Assembly (NCBI GenBank): GCA_903868145.1
Contig: CAIPTY010000005.1
Coordinates: forward strand, 1-48,638
Reading direction: 5' to 3'
From: an uncultured Desulfuromonadales bacterium
Lineage (GTDB): Bacteria > Desulfobacterota > Desulfuromonadia > Geobacterales > Pseudopelobacteraceae
Length of the DNA stretch: 48,638 nt
A program made the translations under genes and the position numbers. Numbering within the stretch: position 1 is the first letter of the stretch; each line of letters starts with the position of its first letter. This document shows, in pieces, positions 36,882 through 45,655 of this stretch. Under the pieces are notes generated by a model. It saw nothing but the letters and a program-made list of their open reading frames with translations. It made no database searches and was not told where the DNA came from.

Positions 36882-36908
36882 TTGACACCCCGCCCCGTAT
36901 CCTACAAA
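36882..36908 (+). promoter_or_regulatory. Possible sigma-70 promoter before yraN
   Basis: TTGACA at 36882-36887, a short 15-base spacer, then TACAAA at 36903-36908. It lies 23 bases before yraN; an AGGAGGT just before it has no matching start of its own. Confidence 0.4.
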
Positions 36909-36930
36909 ATGAACTGCAATACTTACTACT

Positions 36931-37320
36931 ATGACCTCTGAAGCAAAAGACATACGCAAACGCACCGGCAACCAGGGCGAAGAAATCGCCACCAGTTTCC
37001 TGATCAGGTGTGGATATCACGTCCTGGAGCGCAACTTCCGCTGCAAGGGGGGGGAGGTTGACATCATCGCCCGTGATCCGGTTGACACAAGTCTGGTCTT
37101 TGTGGAGGTTAAAACCAGACGCAATCTCACCTACGGCCTTCCGCAACTGGCGGTGACACCCTTCAAGCAGCGCCAGATATCAAAGGCAGCCCTGACCTGG
37201 CTCTCGAAAAACCGCCTGCACGATCAGAATGCCCGCTTTGATGTCATCGCCATCCTGCTTGACGGCAACGGCCTTCATACGGTAGAGCATATCCGGAATG
37301 CTTTTGATCTGGCGTATTGA
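36931..37320 (+). CDS. yraN: YraN family (UPF0102) endonuclease-like protein
   Basis: A 129-residue protein with the restriction-endonuclease-like core of the UPF0102 family: GNQGEEIATSFLIRCGYHVLERNFRCKGGEVDIIARD followed by LVFVEVKTRRNLTYG, i.e. the E...D...ExK metal-site pattern. A nuclease or Holliday-junction role is suggested for the family but is not established. No clear ribosome site precedes ATG 36931. The yjbQ gene follows after 20 bases. Confidence 0.93.
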   Translation: MTSEAKDIRKRTGNQGEEIATSFLIRCGYHVLERNFRCKGGEVDIIARDPVDTSLVFVEVKTRRNLTYGLPQLAVTPFKQRQISKAALTWLSKNRLHDQNARFDVIAILLDGNGLHTVEHIRNAFDLAY

Positions 37321-37340
37321 AATGAGAGGGTGACGTTCCC

Positions 37341-37757
37341 ATGAAATCCTGCAGAAAAGAACTCTGGTTCGAGACCCGCCAGCGGCGGGAGCTGATCAAC
37401 ATCACGCCGAAGGTAGAGGAGTGCCTGCGAGAGAGCGGCATCCGCGAAGGCCTTCTGCTCTGCAACGCCATGCACATCACCGCCAGCGTCTTCATCAATG
37501 ACGATGAGTCCGGCCTGCATCAGGATTTCGAGACCTGGCTGGAAGGACTGGCACCGGAAAAACCCTATTCGCGTTACCTCCACAACGGCTACGAAGACAA
37601 TGCCGATGCCCACCTGAAGCGAACCATCATGGGTCGCGAGGTTGTGGTGGCGGTGACCGGCGGGAAACTCGATCTGGGGCCGTGGGAGCAGATCTTCTAC
37701 GGGGAATTTGACGGTAAACGCCGCAAGCGGGCGCTGGTCAAGATCATCGGCGAATAG
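37341..37757 (+). CDS. yjbQ: YjbQ family (UPF0047) protein
   Basis: A 138-residue YjbQ/UPF0047 protein; some members have weak thiamine-phosphate synthase activity. The family signature is clear: [36 protein letters not shown] with the conserved His, then [52 protein letters not shown]. It lies 20 bases after yraN and 22 bases before the nitrilase-type gene, suggesting one transcript through nadE. Confidence 0.92.
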   Translation: MKSCRKELWFETRQRRELINITPKVEECLRESGIREGLLLCNAMHITASVFINDDESGLHQDFETWLEGLAPEKPYSRYLHNGYEDNADAHLKRTIMGREVVVAVTGGKLDLGPWEQIFYGEFDGKRRKRALVKIIGE

Positions 37758-37779
37758 CCGCACATCAAGGAGCATCAGC

Positions 37780-38628
37780 ATGAATTTTACCGTAACCCTG
37801 GCTCAGATCAAACCGAAACTCGGCTGCGTTTCCGATAACCTTGCACTGATCGTAGAGCGCATCAACCGGGCCATCACCGGGAAAACCGACCTGATCGTCT
37901 TCCCCGAACTGGCGCTGACCGGATACTTCCTGAAGGATCTGGTACCGGAAGTTGCCCGCAGACTGGACTCAAACGAGATTTCCTGCCTGAAAGAGCTATC
38001 CCGCCGGATATCCATCGCCGTCGGTTTCGTCGAAGAATCGGATGACTATCGTTTCTACAACACCGCAATTTATCTGGAAGACGGGGAAATTCGCCACCTG
38101 CACCGCAAGGTCTATCTGCCAACCTACGGCCTGTTCGACGAGCAGCGCTACATGGCTCACGGCGAACGCTTCCGGGCCTTTAACACGAAATTCGGCCGCA
38201 TGGGGATGCTGATCTGCGAAGATATGTGGCACCTGTCCAGCTCATATATCCTGGGCATGGATGGGGCGGCGACGCTGCTCTGCCTTTCCAGCAGCCCCGG
38301 TCGCGGAGTGGAAGGTGACGCGCTCGGTTCCGCCACAGCCTGGCAGCAGCTCACCTCTACGACCGCACTGTTTCTCAACTGCCGGGTACTGTACTGCAAC
38401 AGGACAGGCTTTGAGGATGGCGTCAATTTCTGGGGCGGTTCGGAATACGTCGCACCCTCCGGCGTATCCGTCAGCCGCGGCAAACTTCTGGAAGAAGACT
38501 CCCTGGGCGTGACCCTTGACGAGGGCTCGCTGCGGCGTGAACGGATCTTCTCACCGATGCTTCGGGACGAGAACCTGTTTGTCACCATGCAGGAGCTCCG
38601 ACGCATCGCGCGGGAAAGGGGGCAATGA
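37780..38628 (+). CDS. Glutaminase (nitrilase-fold) subunit of split NAD+ synthetase
   Basis: A 282-residue nitrilase-superfamily amidohydrolase. The catalytic triad is visible: Glu in [10 protein letters not shown], Lys in [14 protein letters not shown] and Cys in [10 protein letters not shown]. This motif set is the one found in the N-terminal glutaminase domain of glutamine-dependent NAD+ synthetase, which feeds ammonia to the synthetase. AAGGAG lies 8 nt before ATG 37780. Its TGA overlaps the nadE ATG by four bases (ATGA), so the two products, normally fused, are separate but coupled here. A general nitrilase is the alternative, made unlikely by context. Confidence 0.85.
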   Translation: MNFTVTLAQIKPKLGCVSDNLALIVERINRAITGKTDLIVFPELALTGYFLKDLVPEVARRLDSNEISCLKELSRRISIAVGFVEESDDYRFYNTAIYLEDGEIRHLHRKVYLPTYGLFDEQRYMAHGERFRAFNTKFGRMGMLICEDMWHLSSSYILGMDGAATLLCLSSSPGRGVEGDALGSATAWQQLTSTTALFLNCRVLYCNRTGFEDGVNFWGGSEYVAPSGVSVSRGKLLEEDSLGVTLDEGSLRRERIFSPMLRDENLFVTMQELRRIARERGQ

Positions 38629-39449
38629 TGGCGGGACTGACGGCCAACACCGATCTGCTGCGCACCATTCTGGTCGGCTTTATTCGAGATGAGGTCCATA
38701 AAGTGGGGGTCAGGAAAGCGGTGCTGGGTTTGTCGGGCGGCATCGATTCTGCGCTGGTCGTCTTTCTGGCCGCCGAGGCGCTGGGGGCGGAGAATGTCCA
38801 CGCCATCTGCATGCCCTACCGAACCAGTAATCCGGAGAGTGAGCACCACGCCCGGCTGGTGGCTGAGGCCTGCGGTGTAAATTTTTCCGTTATCCCGATC
38901 AGCGCCATGATCGATGCGTACTTTGACCGCTTCCCCGATGCCGACAACATGCGGCGCGGCAACAAGATGGCTCGTGAGCGCATGACGATCCTGTTTGATC
39001 ATTCCGCACTGCTGTCCGCCCTGGTACTGGGAACCAGCAACAAAACCGAACTCCTCCTGGGATACGGCACTTTGTACGGCGATATGGCCAGCGCTCTGAA
39101 CCCCATCGGCGATCTGTACAAGAGCCATATCTGGCAACTGTCCGAGGCGATGGGCGTCCCGCAGGCGGTGATCGACAAGAAACCTTCCGCAGACCTGTGG
39201 GCCGGGCAGACCGATGAGGAGGAACTGGGTTTCTCCTATCGCCAGGTTGACGACCTGCTCTATCGCATGGTGGATCTTCGCCTGACCAGAGAGGAACTGA
39301 TCGCCGACGGGTGCGAAGCCGCTTTTGTAGATACGATTTATCGCAGGGTGCAGAATTCCCATTTCAAGCGCCGCCTGCCGGTGATCGCCAAGGTATCCAA
39401 CCGCACCATCGATCGTGATTTCAGATACTCGCGGGACTGGGGCACCTAG
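38625..39449 (+). CDS. nadE: NAD+ synthetase (ATP-pyrophosphatase domain)
   Basis: A 274-residue NadE domain making NAD+ from deamido-NAD+, ATP and ammonia. The PP-loop is [46 protein letters not shown] and [26 protein letters not shown] are the family's substrate-binding segments. The length is that of a single-domain enzyme; ammonia probably comes from the overlapping upstream glutaminase gene. The SUI1 gene starts two bases after its stop. With nadB elsewhere in the window this covers both ends of NAD synthesis. Confidence 0.95.
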   Translation: MMAGLTANTDLLRTILVGFIRDEVHKVGVRKAVLGLSGGIDSALVVFLAAEALGAENVHAICMPYRTSNPESEHHARLVAEACGVNFSVIPISAMIDAYFDRFPDADNMRRGNKMARERMTILFDHSALLSALVLGTSNKTELLLGYGTLYGDMASALNPIGDLYKSHIWQLSEAMGVPQAVIDKKPSADLWAGQTDEEELGFSYRQVDDLLYRMVDLRLTREELIADGCEAAFVDTIYRRVQNSHFKRRLPVIAKVSNRTIDRDFRYSRDWGT

Positions 39450-39451
39450 GC

Positions 39452-39808
39452 ATGGCACGGGACACATCATCAACCCTTGTCTACTCGTCCGAATCGGGAA
39501 TGGTGCAAAAGAGTGGAAAAATTCCGGATAATCGTTCCAAACCGGCTGTTTGCAGGAATGTACCCACTGACGGCACCGTTCGTCTGCGCCGCGAAGTCAA
39601 GGGGCGTGGCGGCGGCACCGTGATCGTCATTACGGGACTCACTCTGGATGTAGCAGCCTTGAAAGAGATCGCCGGGGCTCTGAAAAAACGCTGCGGCTGC
39701 GGAGGCACAGTCAAGGGGGGGATCGTGGAGATTCAGGGCGACCACCGGGAGACCATTCAGACAGAACTCACAGCTCGTGGATTCAGGGTAAAACTGGCAG
39801 GAGGCTGA
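39452..39808 (+). CDS. SUI1/eIF1-family translation factor (YciH)
   Basis: A 118-residue protein. Residues about 40-118 form the SUI1 domain: LRREVKGRGGGTVIVITGLTLDVAALKEIAGALKKRCGCGGTVKGGIVEIQGDHRETIQTELTARGFRVKLAGG. Bacterial YciH affects start-site fidelity in vitro but is not essential. The N-terminal 40 residues are variable and poorly structured. It starts two bases after nadE, so is translated from the same transcript. Confidence 0.92.
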   Translation: MARDTSSTLVYSSESGMVQKSGKIPDNRSKPAVCRNVPTDGTVRLRREVKGRGGGTVIVITGLTLDVAALKEIAGALKKRCGCGGTVKGGIVEIQGDHRETIQTELTARGFRVKLAGG

Positions 39809-39847
39809 TTTCAGCAAACGTGCAGATTGGATTCAGGCAAATACTTC

Positions 39848-39876
39848 TTGACCCTGTTCAATTTTTCCCATATTTT
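39848..39876 (+). promoter_or_regulatory. Sigma-70-like promoter before tRNA-Leu and tig
   Basis: TTGACC (39848-39853), 17 bases, TATTTT (39871-39876), about 70 bases before the tRNA. A second weaker candidate (TTGCAC 39913-39918, 17 bases, TGAAAT 39936-39941) would start right at the tRNA 5' end. Confidence 0.5.
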
Positions 39877-39947
39877 TACCCATTCGATTTTATTCAGCAT
39901 CTCTGAACGTTGTTGCACGGAATCGGTTACTGCGCTGAAATGGCTAT

Positions 39948-40032
39948 GCGAGAGTGGCGGAATTGGCAGACGCACCAGACTTAGGATCTGGCACCGTAAG
40001 GTATAGGAGTTCAAGTCTCCTCTCTCGCACCA
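39948..40032 (+). tRNA. tRNA-Leu (anticodon UAG)
   Basis: A class II tRNA of 85 bases with encoded CCA. The acceptor GCGAGAG pairs with CTCTCGC (40022-40028); discriminator A. The anticodon stem CCAGA/TCTGG encloses CTTAGGA, giving anticodon TAG. A variable arm (GCACCGTAAGGT) and the T arm (GGAG TTCAAGT CTCC) follow. It lies 66 bases before tig. Confidence 0.97.
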
Positions 40033-40098
40033 GCGCCGTCAACACAAAGTTACATTGCACGATCACATACATCCCAGTTGTAAGGAAAGGTCTCACCA

Positions 40099-41409
40099 AT
40101 GCAGGTAACCGTCGAATCTACAAGCCCTGTCACCAGAAAAGTTTTCTTTGAAATTCCTGCCGAGCACGTTGATGCCGAGATAGAAAAAGCATTCGCCGGT
40201 ATCCAGAAGAAAGCAAAGCTCCAGGGTTTTCGCCCCGGTAAGGCCCCTTTGCATCTGATCAAACGCACCTACAGCGATACCATGCGCGATGAGGTCATGC
40301 GCAGGTTCTATGAGAAAACGCTTTTCAAGGCGCTTGATGAACACAAGATTGAACCGCTGGACTCTCCCACGATTGAGAGTGACATCCTTGAACAAGGCAA
40401 ACCCTTCAAATACAGCGCTCTGGTAGAGATTATGCCGGATGTGCAGATCAAGGACTACGCCGGTCTTCAGGTCACCAAGGAAATTTTTGTACTCAATCCC
40501 GACAGTATCACGGGAGAGATCAAACGGATGCAGGAGAACATGGCCCAGCTTGTGCCTCTGGACGAGGGCGCCACGGTTGAAAACGGCCACATCGTCACCA
40601 TCGATTATTCGTTCTCTATCGCCGGTTTTCCCGGTGATGACACCAGTGAAGAGGATGCCGAACTGGAAGTTGGATCGAATCGCATGGTACCGGAATTTGA
40701 ACGGCAACTGGTCGGCATGACATGCGGTGACACAAAAGACATCAGCGTCACACTGCCCGAAGGTTATCCAAGCCTGGAAGCCGTCGGCAAACAGGCTGTT
40801 TTCCAGGTAACACTCAAAGAGATCAAACGCAAGGATCTGCCCGAGCTTGACGATGATTTTGCGCAGCAGCTTGGCGACTATGAAACCATGGATCAGCTCC
40901 GCACACAGATGGAGGGCTACCTCCGGAAACAGGAAACCGACCGCATCGAAAACGACCTGAAAGAGTCTGTCATTCAGGAACTGATCAATAAGAACCCGCT
41001 GGAAGTTCCAAAAACACTGGTCAAGCGCCAGTTGGACTACATGCTGGAGAACCTCAAAAACCGCCTGAAAAGCCAGCGCATGTCCATGGAGATGATGGGA
41101 CTGGATGATGACGGTTTCCGCCTGCGTTTCCGGGCTTCAGCGGAAGATAAGGTAAAGGGCGGTCTGCTCTTGATGGCGCTGGTGGAGAAGGAAGAAATCG
41201 CCGTCAACGATGATGACCTGACGGAGCGTTACGAACAGATCTCCGCCGGTAATCCTGACATGCTGGGACGTATCAGGGAATACTACACATCTAACGCTAA
41301 TGCACGTAACGCCCTGGCTTCAGAGATAAAAGAGGACAAGGCCATAAGGTTTCTGCTGGAAAAAGCCGTGATCACCGAGATAGAGGCTGTAGAACAGAAA
41401 GCCGATTAA
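40099..41409 (+). CDS. tig: Trigger factor
   Basis: A 436-residue ribosome-associated chaperone with peptidyl-prolyl isomerase activity. Domains: ribosome-binding N-terminus (1-110) with the docking loop GFRPGKAPLHLIKRTY (near residue 45), an FKBP-type domain (about 155-240, ENGHIVTIDYSFSIAGFPGDD), and the long helical C-terminal cradle (about 245-436). ATG 40099 is preceded by AAGGAAAGGT. It heads the conserved tig-clpP-clpX group, 51 bases before clpP. Confidence 0.97.
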   Translation: MQVTVESTSPVTRKVFFEIPAEHVDAEIEKAFAGIQKKAKLQGFRPGKAPLHLIKRTYSDTMRDEVMRRFYEKTLFKALDEHKIEPLDSPTIESDILEQGKPFKYSALVEIMPDVQIKDYAGLQVTKEIFVLNPDSITGEIKRMQENMAQLVPLDEGATVENGHIVTIDYSFSIAGFPGDDTSEEDAELEVGSNRMVPEFERQLVGMTCGDTKDISVTLPEGYPSLEAVGKQAVFQVTLKEIKRKDLPELDDDFAQQLGDYETMDQLRTQMEGYLRKQETDRIENDLKESVIQELINKNPLEVPKTLVKRQLDYMLENLKNRLKSQRMSMEMMGLDDDGFRLRFRASAEDKVKGGLLLMALVEKEEIAVNDDDLTERYEQISAGNPDMLGRIREYYTSNANARNALASEIKEDKAIRFLLEKAVITEIEAVEQKAD

Positions 41410-41460
41410 CCAGAGCCACTATCCACCGCCTGATTGCGGTGCGCTCCATGAAAGGTCAGA

Positions 41461-42060
41461 ATGTACATCCCGATAGTTGTAGAACAGACAGGGCGTGGCG
41501 AACGGTCGTATGACATCTACTCCCGCCTGCTTAAAGAACGCATCATATTCCTGGGTGGCGGCATAGACGACCATGTTGCCAACCTGATCATAGCACAGCT
41601 TCTTTTTCTGGAGGCGGAGGACGCCGACAAGGACATTCACCTGTATATCAACTCTCCCGGCGGAGTCGTAACTGCCGGTATGGCGATCTTCGACACCATG
41701 CGCTACATCAAGGCGCCGGTTTCGACCATCTGCGTCGGGCAGGCCGCTTCCATGGGAGCCTTTCTGCTTGCCGCCGGTGAAAAGGGGAAGCGTTTCAGTC
41801 TCAATCACTCACGCATAATGATCCACCAGCCTCTGGGTGGATTTCAGGGGCAGGCCACGGATATCAACATCCATGCCAGAGAGATCCTCCGCATGAAGGA
41901 CGAGCTTAACGCACTGCTTGCCGAACTTACCGGACAGACCGTGGAAAAGGTTGAGGCCGATACGGAGCGCGATTACTTCATGTCTGCAGCGGACGCCGAA
42001 CAGTACGGACTGATTGATTCCATTGTTATCAGGAAGACGAGTAGCGGAGAGAAACCATGA
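41461..42060 (+). CDS. clpP: ATP-dependent Clp protease proteolytic subunit
   Basis: A 199-residue serine protease forming the 14-subunit chamber that degrades substrates fed by ClpX or ClpA. The catalytic triad is in place: Ser97 in GQAASMGAF, His122 in [11 protein letters not shown] and Asp171 in [14 protein letters not shown] lies 5 nt before ATG 41461; the start [32 protein letters not shown] is standard. It overlaps clpX by four bases (ATGA). Confidence 0.98.
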   Translation: MYIPIVVEQTGRGERSYDIYSRLLKERIIFLGGGIDDHVANLIIAQLLFLEAEDADKDIHLYINSPGGVVTAGMAIFDTMRYIKAPVSTICVGQAASMGAFLLAAGEKGKRFSLNHSRIMIHQPLGGFQGQATDINIHAREILRMKDELNALLAELTGQTVEKVEADTERDYFMSAADAEQYGLIDSIVIRKTSSGEKP

Positions 42061-43316
42061 GCCGACGAGTCCCGAACCAGGAACATCTTACCTGTTCGTT
42101 CTGCGGAAAGAGCCAGGATGAGGTCAAGAAGCTGATCGCAGGACCGGCCGTGTATATCTGCGACGAGTGCATCGAACTCTGTAATGATATCATTACCGAA
42201 GAGATGAAGATGGAGGAAACACTCGGACCGGACATGAAAAAACTTCCGAAACCGAGGGAGATCAAAGAAATACTGGACGAATACGTTATCGGACAGGACA
42301 AGGCCAAAAAGGTTCTGTCGGTGGCCGTCTACAATCACTACAAGCGGATTGAATCACCCTTCAAGCCGGGCGATGTGGAGATGCAGAAAAGCAACATCCT
42401 GCTGCTCGGCCCGACCGGTTCCGGCAAGACGCTGCTGGCCCAGACCCTGGCCCGGATTCTCAAGGTTCCGTTTGCCATGGCCGATGCCACCAACCTGACC
42501 GAGGCCGGTTATGTGGGCGAGGATGTGGAAAACATCATCCTGACTCTGCTGCAGGCGGCCGACTACGATGTGGAACGCGCCCAGAAGGGCATCGTCTACA
42601 TTGACGAGATCGACAAAATTGCCCGCAAGAGCGAATCACCATCTCTTACGCGCGATGTTTCAGGCGAAGGGGTACAACAGGCCCTGCTCAAGATCATAGA
42701 AGGAACCGTGGCAAGCATTCCTCCAAAGGGGGGGCGTAAACACCCCCAGCAGGAATTCATGAAGGTGGACACCACCAACATTCTCTTCATTTGCGGGGGC
42801 GCTTTTGCAGGCCTGGAAACCGTCATCCAGCAGCGCATAGGGATGAAAAGTCTGGGTTTCGGCGCTGATGTCAAGAAACGCGAGGAGAAGAAACTGGGGG
42901 AACTGCTGGTCAATGTCACCCCGGACGATCTCCTGAAATATGGCTATATCCCAGAATTCATCGGGCGTCTTCCCATGCTGGCGACACTGACCGAACTGGA
43001 CGAAGATGCCATGGTGCAGATCCTCAAGGAGCCAAAAAATGCGCTGGTTAAACAGTACCAGAAGCTGTTTGACCTCGAAAGCGTGCGACTCCGCTTCACG
43101 GACGGCTCTCTGGTGGCGATTGCAAAGGAGGCCCTCAAGCGTAACACAGGCGCTCGCGGACTGAGATCAATCCTGGAAAATTCAATGCTGGACATCATGT
43201 ACGATGTGCCTTCCCAGCCTACGGTAAAAGAAGTCGTCATAAGTGAAGATGTTATCTATCACAAGGAAAAACCGATTGTCGTGCATGAGCAGCAGGCCGT
43301 TTCTGACGCAGCCTGA
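42057..43316 (+). CDS. clpX: ATP-dependent Clp protease ATP-binding subunit
   Basis: A 419-residue AAA+ unfoldase that recognises and threads substrates into ClpP. Features: N-terminal C4 zinc domain ([30 protein letters not shown]), Walker A GPTGSGKT, Walker [11 protein letters not shown], the pore loop in [10 protein letters not shown], the ClpP-contacting IGF-type loop ([14 protein letters not shown]) and sensor 2 near [12 protein letters not shown]. Length is normal. The lon gene, which often follows clpX, is not present downstream here. Confidence 0.98.
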   Translation: MSRRVPNQEHLTCSFCGKSQDEVKKLIAGPAVYICDECIELCNDIITEEMKMEETLGPDMKKLPKPREIKEILDEYVIGQDKAKKVLSVAVYNHYKRIESPFKPGDVEMQKSNILLLGPTGSGKTLLAQTLARILKVPFAMADATNLTEAGYVGEDVENIILTLLQAADYDVERAQKGIVYIDEIDKIARKSESPSLTRDVSGEGVQQALLKIIEGTVASIPPKGGRKHPQQEFMKVDTTNILFICGGAFAGLETVIQQRIGMKSLGFGADVKKREEKKLGELLVNVTPDDLLKYGYIPEFIGRLPMLATLTELDEDAMVQILKEPKNALVKQYQKLFDLESVRLRFTDGSLVAIAKEALKRNTGARGLRSILENSMLDIMYDVPSQPTVKEVVISEDVIYHKEKPIVVHEQQAVSDAA

Positions 43317-43467
43317 GCAGACATCACCCAACAACTACTTGTATTTAAGCTAGTTATGAAATAAGGGCACGGGATATCAGAAGCATCGCATCCTTAAACG
43401 TCTATTGAAGTACAAGGGGAAATACCCCCTGATGCCCGTAAAACGCAGGTTTGCACCATGTTTTTTC

Positions 43468-43495
43468 TTGACAGGTCTCAAAAAAATCTGATAAA
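43468..43495 (+). promoter_or_regulatory. Sigma-70-like promoter before the HU gene
   Basis: TTGACA (43468-43473), 16 bases, GATAAA (43490-43495), about 50 bases before the start codon. The TTTTTT just upstream and the AT-rich run after it resemble promoters of abundant nucleoid proteins. Confidence 0.55.
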
Positions 43496-43545
43496 CACTG
43501 ACTCGCTTTGTATATAAATAAAACAAAAATTTCTGGAGGTGCATC

Positions 43546-43830
43546 ATGGCAACAAAGGCAGAACTCATCAGCGCAGTTGCAGAAAAAGCAGGACTGAAAA
43601 AAGTTGAGGCCGAAAAAGCAATCGCAGCTTTCATCGCCACAGTCACTGCAACCCTCAAAAAGGGCGATAAATTGAGTCTGGTAGGATTTGGAACCTTCTC
43701 CACGGCCAAAAGGGCTGCCCGCAAAGGCCAGAATCCCCAGACCGGCAAGAAGATCAATATTCCTGCTGCTACCGTACCAAAGTTCAAACCGGGTAAAACC
43801 CTCAAAGAGGCCGTCAACAGCAAGAAATAA
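43546..43830 (+). CDS. HU family DNA-binding protein
   Basis: A 94-residue histone-like protein of the HU/IHF family. MATKAELISAVAEKAGLKKVEAEKAIAAF, then GDKLSLVGFGTFSTAKRAARKGQNPQTGKKINIPAATVPKFKPGKTLKEAV matches HU, including the RxGxNPxTG arm with the intercalating proline. CTGGAGGTG precedes ATG 43546 with about 6-nt spacing. It is probably a single-gene transcript running towards the two tRNAs and their terminator. Confidence 0.96.
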   Translation: MATKAELISAVAEKAGLKKVEAEKAIAAFIATVTATLKKGDKLSLVGFGTFSTAKRAARKGQNPQTGKKINIPAATVPKFKPGKTLKEAVNSKK

Positions 43831-43856
43831 TCTGTAGACATCACTCTTTGATTTGC

Positions 43857-43933
43857 GGGGTTGTAGCTCAGTCGGTTAGAGTGCCAGCCTGTCACGCTGG
43901 AAGTCGCGGGTTCGAGCCCCGTCAACCCCGCCA
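43857..43933 (+). tRNA. tRNA-Asp (anticodon GUC)
   Basis: 77 bases with encoded CCA. The acceptor GGGGTTG pairs with CAACCCC (43923-43929), discriminator G. Anticodon stem CCAGC/GCTGG encloses CTGTCAC, anticodon GTC. The T arm is GCGGG TTCGAGC CCCGT-like. It lies 26 bases after the HU gene. Confidence 0.97.
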
Positions 43934-43942
43934 TTATAGTAC

Positions 43943-44018
43943 GGGCGAATAGCTCAGCTGGGAGAGCGCCAGCCTTACAAGCTGGATGTCACAGGTTCGA
44001 TCCCTGTTTCGCCCACCA
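43943..44018 (+). tRNA. tRNA-Val (anticodon UAC)
   Basis: 76 bases with encoded CCA. The acceptor GGGCGAA pairs with TTCGCCC (44008-44014), discriminator A. Anticodon stem CCAGC/GCTGG encloses CTTACAA, anticodon TAC. It is 9 bases after tRNA-Asp, so both are processed from one transcript. Confidence 0.97.
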
Positions 44019-44041
44019 AATTAAGTAGCAATATCAAAAAC

Positions 44042-44082
44042 TAAGGGGAGTCTAGTGTAGCAACTAGCTCCCCTTACTTTTT
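44042..44082 (+). terminator. Strong rho-independent terminator after the tRNA pair
   Basis: TAAGGGGAG (44042-44050) pairs perfectly with CTCCCCTTA (44068-44076); an inner CTAGT/ACTAG extends the stem. CTTTTT follows directly. It ends the HU/tRNA transcript. Confidence 0.9.
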
Positions 44083-44208
44083 ACTGGCAACCCCTCTGAA
44101 AACCTCTACTAATTTTTCTTGCCACCACCACATCTTTTGATCTTGAACAGTTAACGGCAATCCGGCTCAGCTGATCATGAACACCGGACTGTTATGCGAA
44201 GCATTCTT

Positions 44209-44517
44209 TTAATGAATAAATATAGGTGGTAAAAAGATACCGATACCCGGGGGTGAAGGCGGAGCATAGTAGACTGGCGGTGGGACATACACTCGTTCCC
44301 GATAGCCATATGTCCGGTATACGCGCCTACCCTGAACCGGATGTCCGCGATCATATCCGCGTCCTCTGTTCTCGTAATGGCCGTTGTTACCTTTCCCTTT
44401 ATAATCTTTTGCATGGGCCGACACAACTTCGATACTGCCGACCAACGCAGCTAAAACGAGCCCTATAAATACTGAGCCAATTACGGGTTTATAGTTCCAT
44501 CTGCTTGCTGTTTTCAT
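44209..44517 (-). CDS. Small exported Gly/Tyr/Pro-rich protein
   Basis: A 102-residue protein of no recognised family. Residues about 12-36 are a signal peptide or anchor (VIGSVFIGLVLAALVGSIEVVSAHA). The remainder is low in complexity: a Gly/Lys/Asn/Tyr/Arg-rich segment, then Tyr-rich RVYRTYGYRERVYVPPPVYYAPPSPPGIGIFLPPIF. Such short proteins are often envelope-associated. GGAGA lies about 7 nt before ATG 44517. It is in the accessory stretch after the tRNAs. Confidence 0.65.
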   Translation of the reverse strand: MKTASRWNYKPVIGSVFIGLVLAALVGSIEVVSAHAKDYKGKGNNGHYENRGRGYDRGHPVQGRRVYRTYGYRERVYVPPPVYYAPPSPPGIGIFLPPIFIH

Positions 44518-44589
44518 ACAGTCATCTCCATTCTTGGATCAATATCAATCGTCTCAGTGCCATCAATCTCAAGCTGCCAAAAACAGCTA

Positions 44590-45063
44590 TCACATCATCT
44601 TTTTCTTTCCATGTTTTCCTGTCCGGAATATGGAGTCTGAAATATTCTTCTGCTCCTCCGACATGCTTGTGTAGAGAGCCTCGAAAGGCGGGATGAATTT
44701 CTTCAGTTGCCCCGATTGGGTATCGGTAATTTGACTGTGAAATTTCATGCGTTCAACAGCATTCATGGTGTTCATTTTTTCAGCCCGGTCTTTGGAAAGG
44801 CTATCCATCTCTTTCGCATTTTCACGCATCACCAGCGTAAGGCTGTTCCATAATAATTCCTGTGCATCAGTAATCTTCAGTGCGCTCTGAAGCATTATAA
44901 TGCGTGACTCGGTCTGATCTGCAGCAGATTTTTTTACAACTGCCGATGATTTGGCCTTGTCCGAAGCTGCATAAGAAAAATTCGCATTGGCTAATAAAAG
45001 TGTGGCTAGAATTCCGGCCACTGCAACAATGAATGTAAACCCTTTATAAACTTCTTGTTTCAT
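44590..45063 (-). CDS. Exported Spy/CpxP-like helical protein
   Basis: A 157-residue periplasmic protein; ATG 45063 has AAGGAG 8 nt upstream (the frame runs on to 45105 without a site). The signal peptide ends at about residue 32 (LLLANANFSYAA). The mature part is all-helical with one clear LTxxQ-like stretch (LKITDAQELLWNSLTLVMRENAKEMDSL) and a second helical repeat towards the end, similar to Spy/CpxP periplasmic chaperones. It lies 72 bases before the small exported Gly/Tyr-rich gene on the same strand. Function as a chaperone or metal sensor is inferred from the fold only. Confidence 0.65.
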   Translation of the reverse strand: MKQEVYKGFTFIVAVAGILATLLLANANFSYAASDKAKSSAVVKKSAADQTESRIIMLQSALKITDAQELLWNSLTLVMRENAKEMDSLSKDRAEKMNTMNAVERMKFHSQITDTQSGQLKKFIPPFEALYTSMSEEQKNISDSIFRTGKHGKKKMM

Positions 45064-45216
45064 GTTCTGTCTCCTTGTAGGTTTAGTTGTACCGCGCCGA
45101 AACAACTTCTAATTGAATATGTTCAAATCTGTTTCCATTTGTGGTTGCTGCTATGCCGCACTCAGATAAACATCAATTTAATTCTACTTTTTGTGTGTAA
45201 GGCAAATAGTTCAGGA

Positions 45217-45360
45217 TTAACGGCGGTCACTCGTATCCTTTTGTTTGTCTTCACGGTGATCATCACCCTGTCTTTCACCACCAATACTCCAGGAGCAAGC
45301 GGTCATGGCCACGATCATCAGAAACAGAACTGCCAGTCTTATCAAACAAGTTTTTTTCAT
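45217..45360 (-). CDS. Small lipoprotein (47 aa)
   Basis: A 47-codon gene with GGGAGG about 7 nt before ATG 45360. The product MKKTCLIRLAVLFLMIVAMTAC is a lipoprotein signal with Cys22 as the lipid site (the Met at -3 is slightly unusual), followed by a 25-residue highly charged tail (Asp, Arg, Lys, Gln). No family is recognised. TAA at 45217 ends it. It is the first of three small exported genes on the minus strand here. Confidence 0.6.
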   Translation of the reverse strand: MKKTCLIRLAVLFLMIVAMTACSWSIGGERQGDDHREDKQKDTSDRR

Positions 45361-45486
45361 TTTTCATCCCTCCCTTTGTATGCTACCGGACACTTGTAAG
45401 CGCAAAAGTTCTCTTGCTATACGCAATATGGTTAAACGGCAACTAACGTGCCAGAAAAGGATCGCGAGCAGTCGATAGGTAACAAT

Positions 45487-45600
45487 ATGATTATAAAGAG
45501 ATTGTTCGGAAATAAGCAGTACGGCGGTCATGGTAAACCGTCAAATGAATCCGTCACGTTTGGCAAAACTGCCATATACGACAAATTATTTCGCCGGTAA
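45487..45600 (+). CDS. Candidate 37-codon ORF, doubtful
   Basis: ATG 45487 has a weak AGG 7 nt upstream and reads a basic, Gly-rich peptide (37 residues, NKQYGGHGKPSNE in the middle) to TAA at 45600. No family is known. It may be chance in this AT-rich accessory stretch. Confidence 0.22.
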   Translation: MIIKRLFGNKQYGGHGKPSNESVTFGKTAIYDKLFRR

Positions 45601-45655
45601 CCACCTCTATTTTGCTCTGCTTCATTGAATTTATCGACGCATCCGAAGAAGTTTA

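Noticed and set aside
38157-39473. A 438-codon minus-strand frame opposite the NAD+ synthetase genes
   Set aside because: Long but fully antisense to two well-recognised genes; composition is that of a shadow frame.
43415-43430. AGGGG/CCCCT hairpin after clpX as a terminator
   Set aside because: The stem is only five pairs with a six-base loop and no T run within a suitable distance.
43377-43934. A 185-codon minus-strand frame beginning MAGLTGLEPATSSVTGWHSNRLSYNPAN
   Set aside because: This is the well-known spurious translation of the antisense strand of tRNA-Asp; the rest overlaps the HU gene and promoter on the other strand.
45055-45399. A plus-strand frame of 114 codons with hydrophobic stretches
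   Set aside because: It lies opposite the better supported 47-aa lipoprotein gene and the start of the Spy-like gene, has no ribosome site, and shows no family features.
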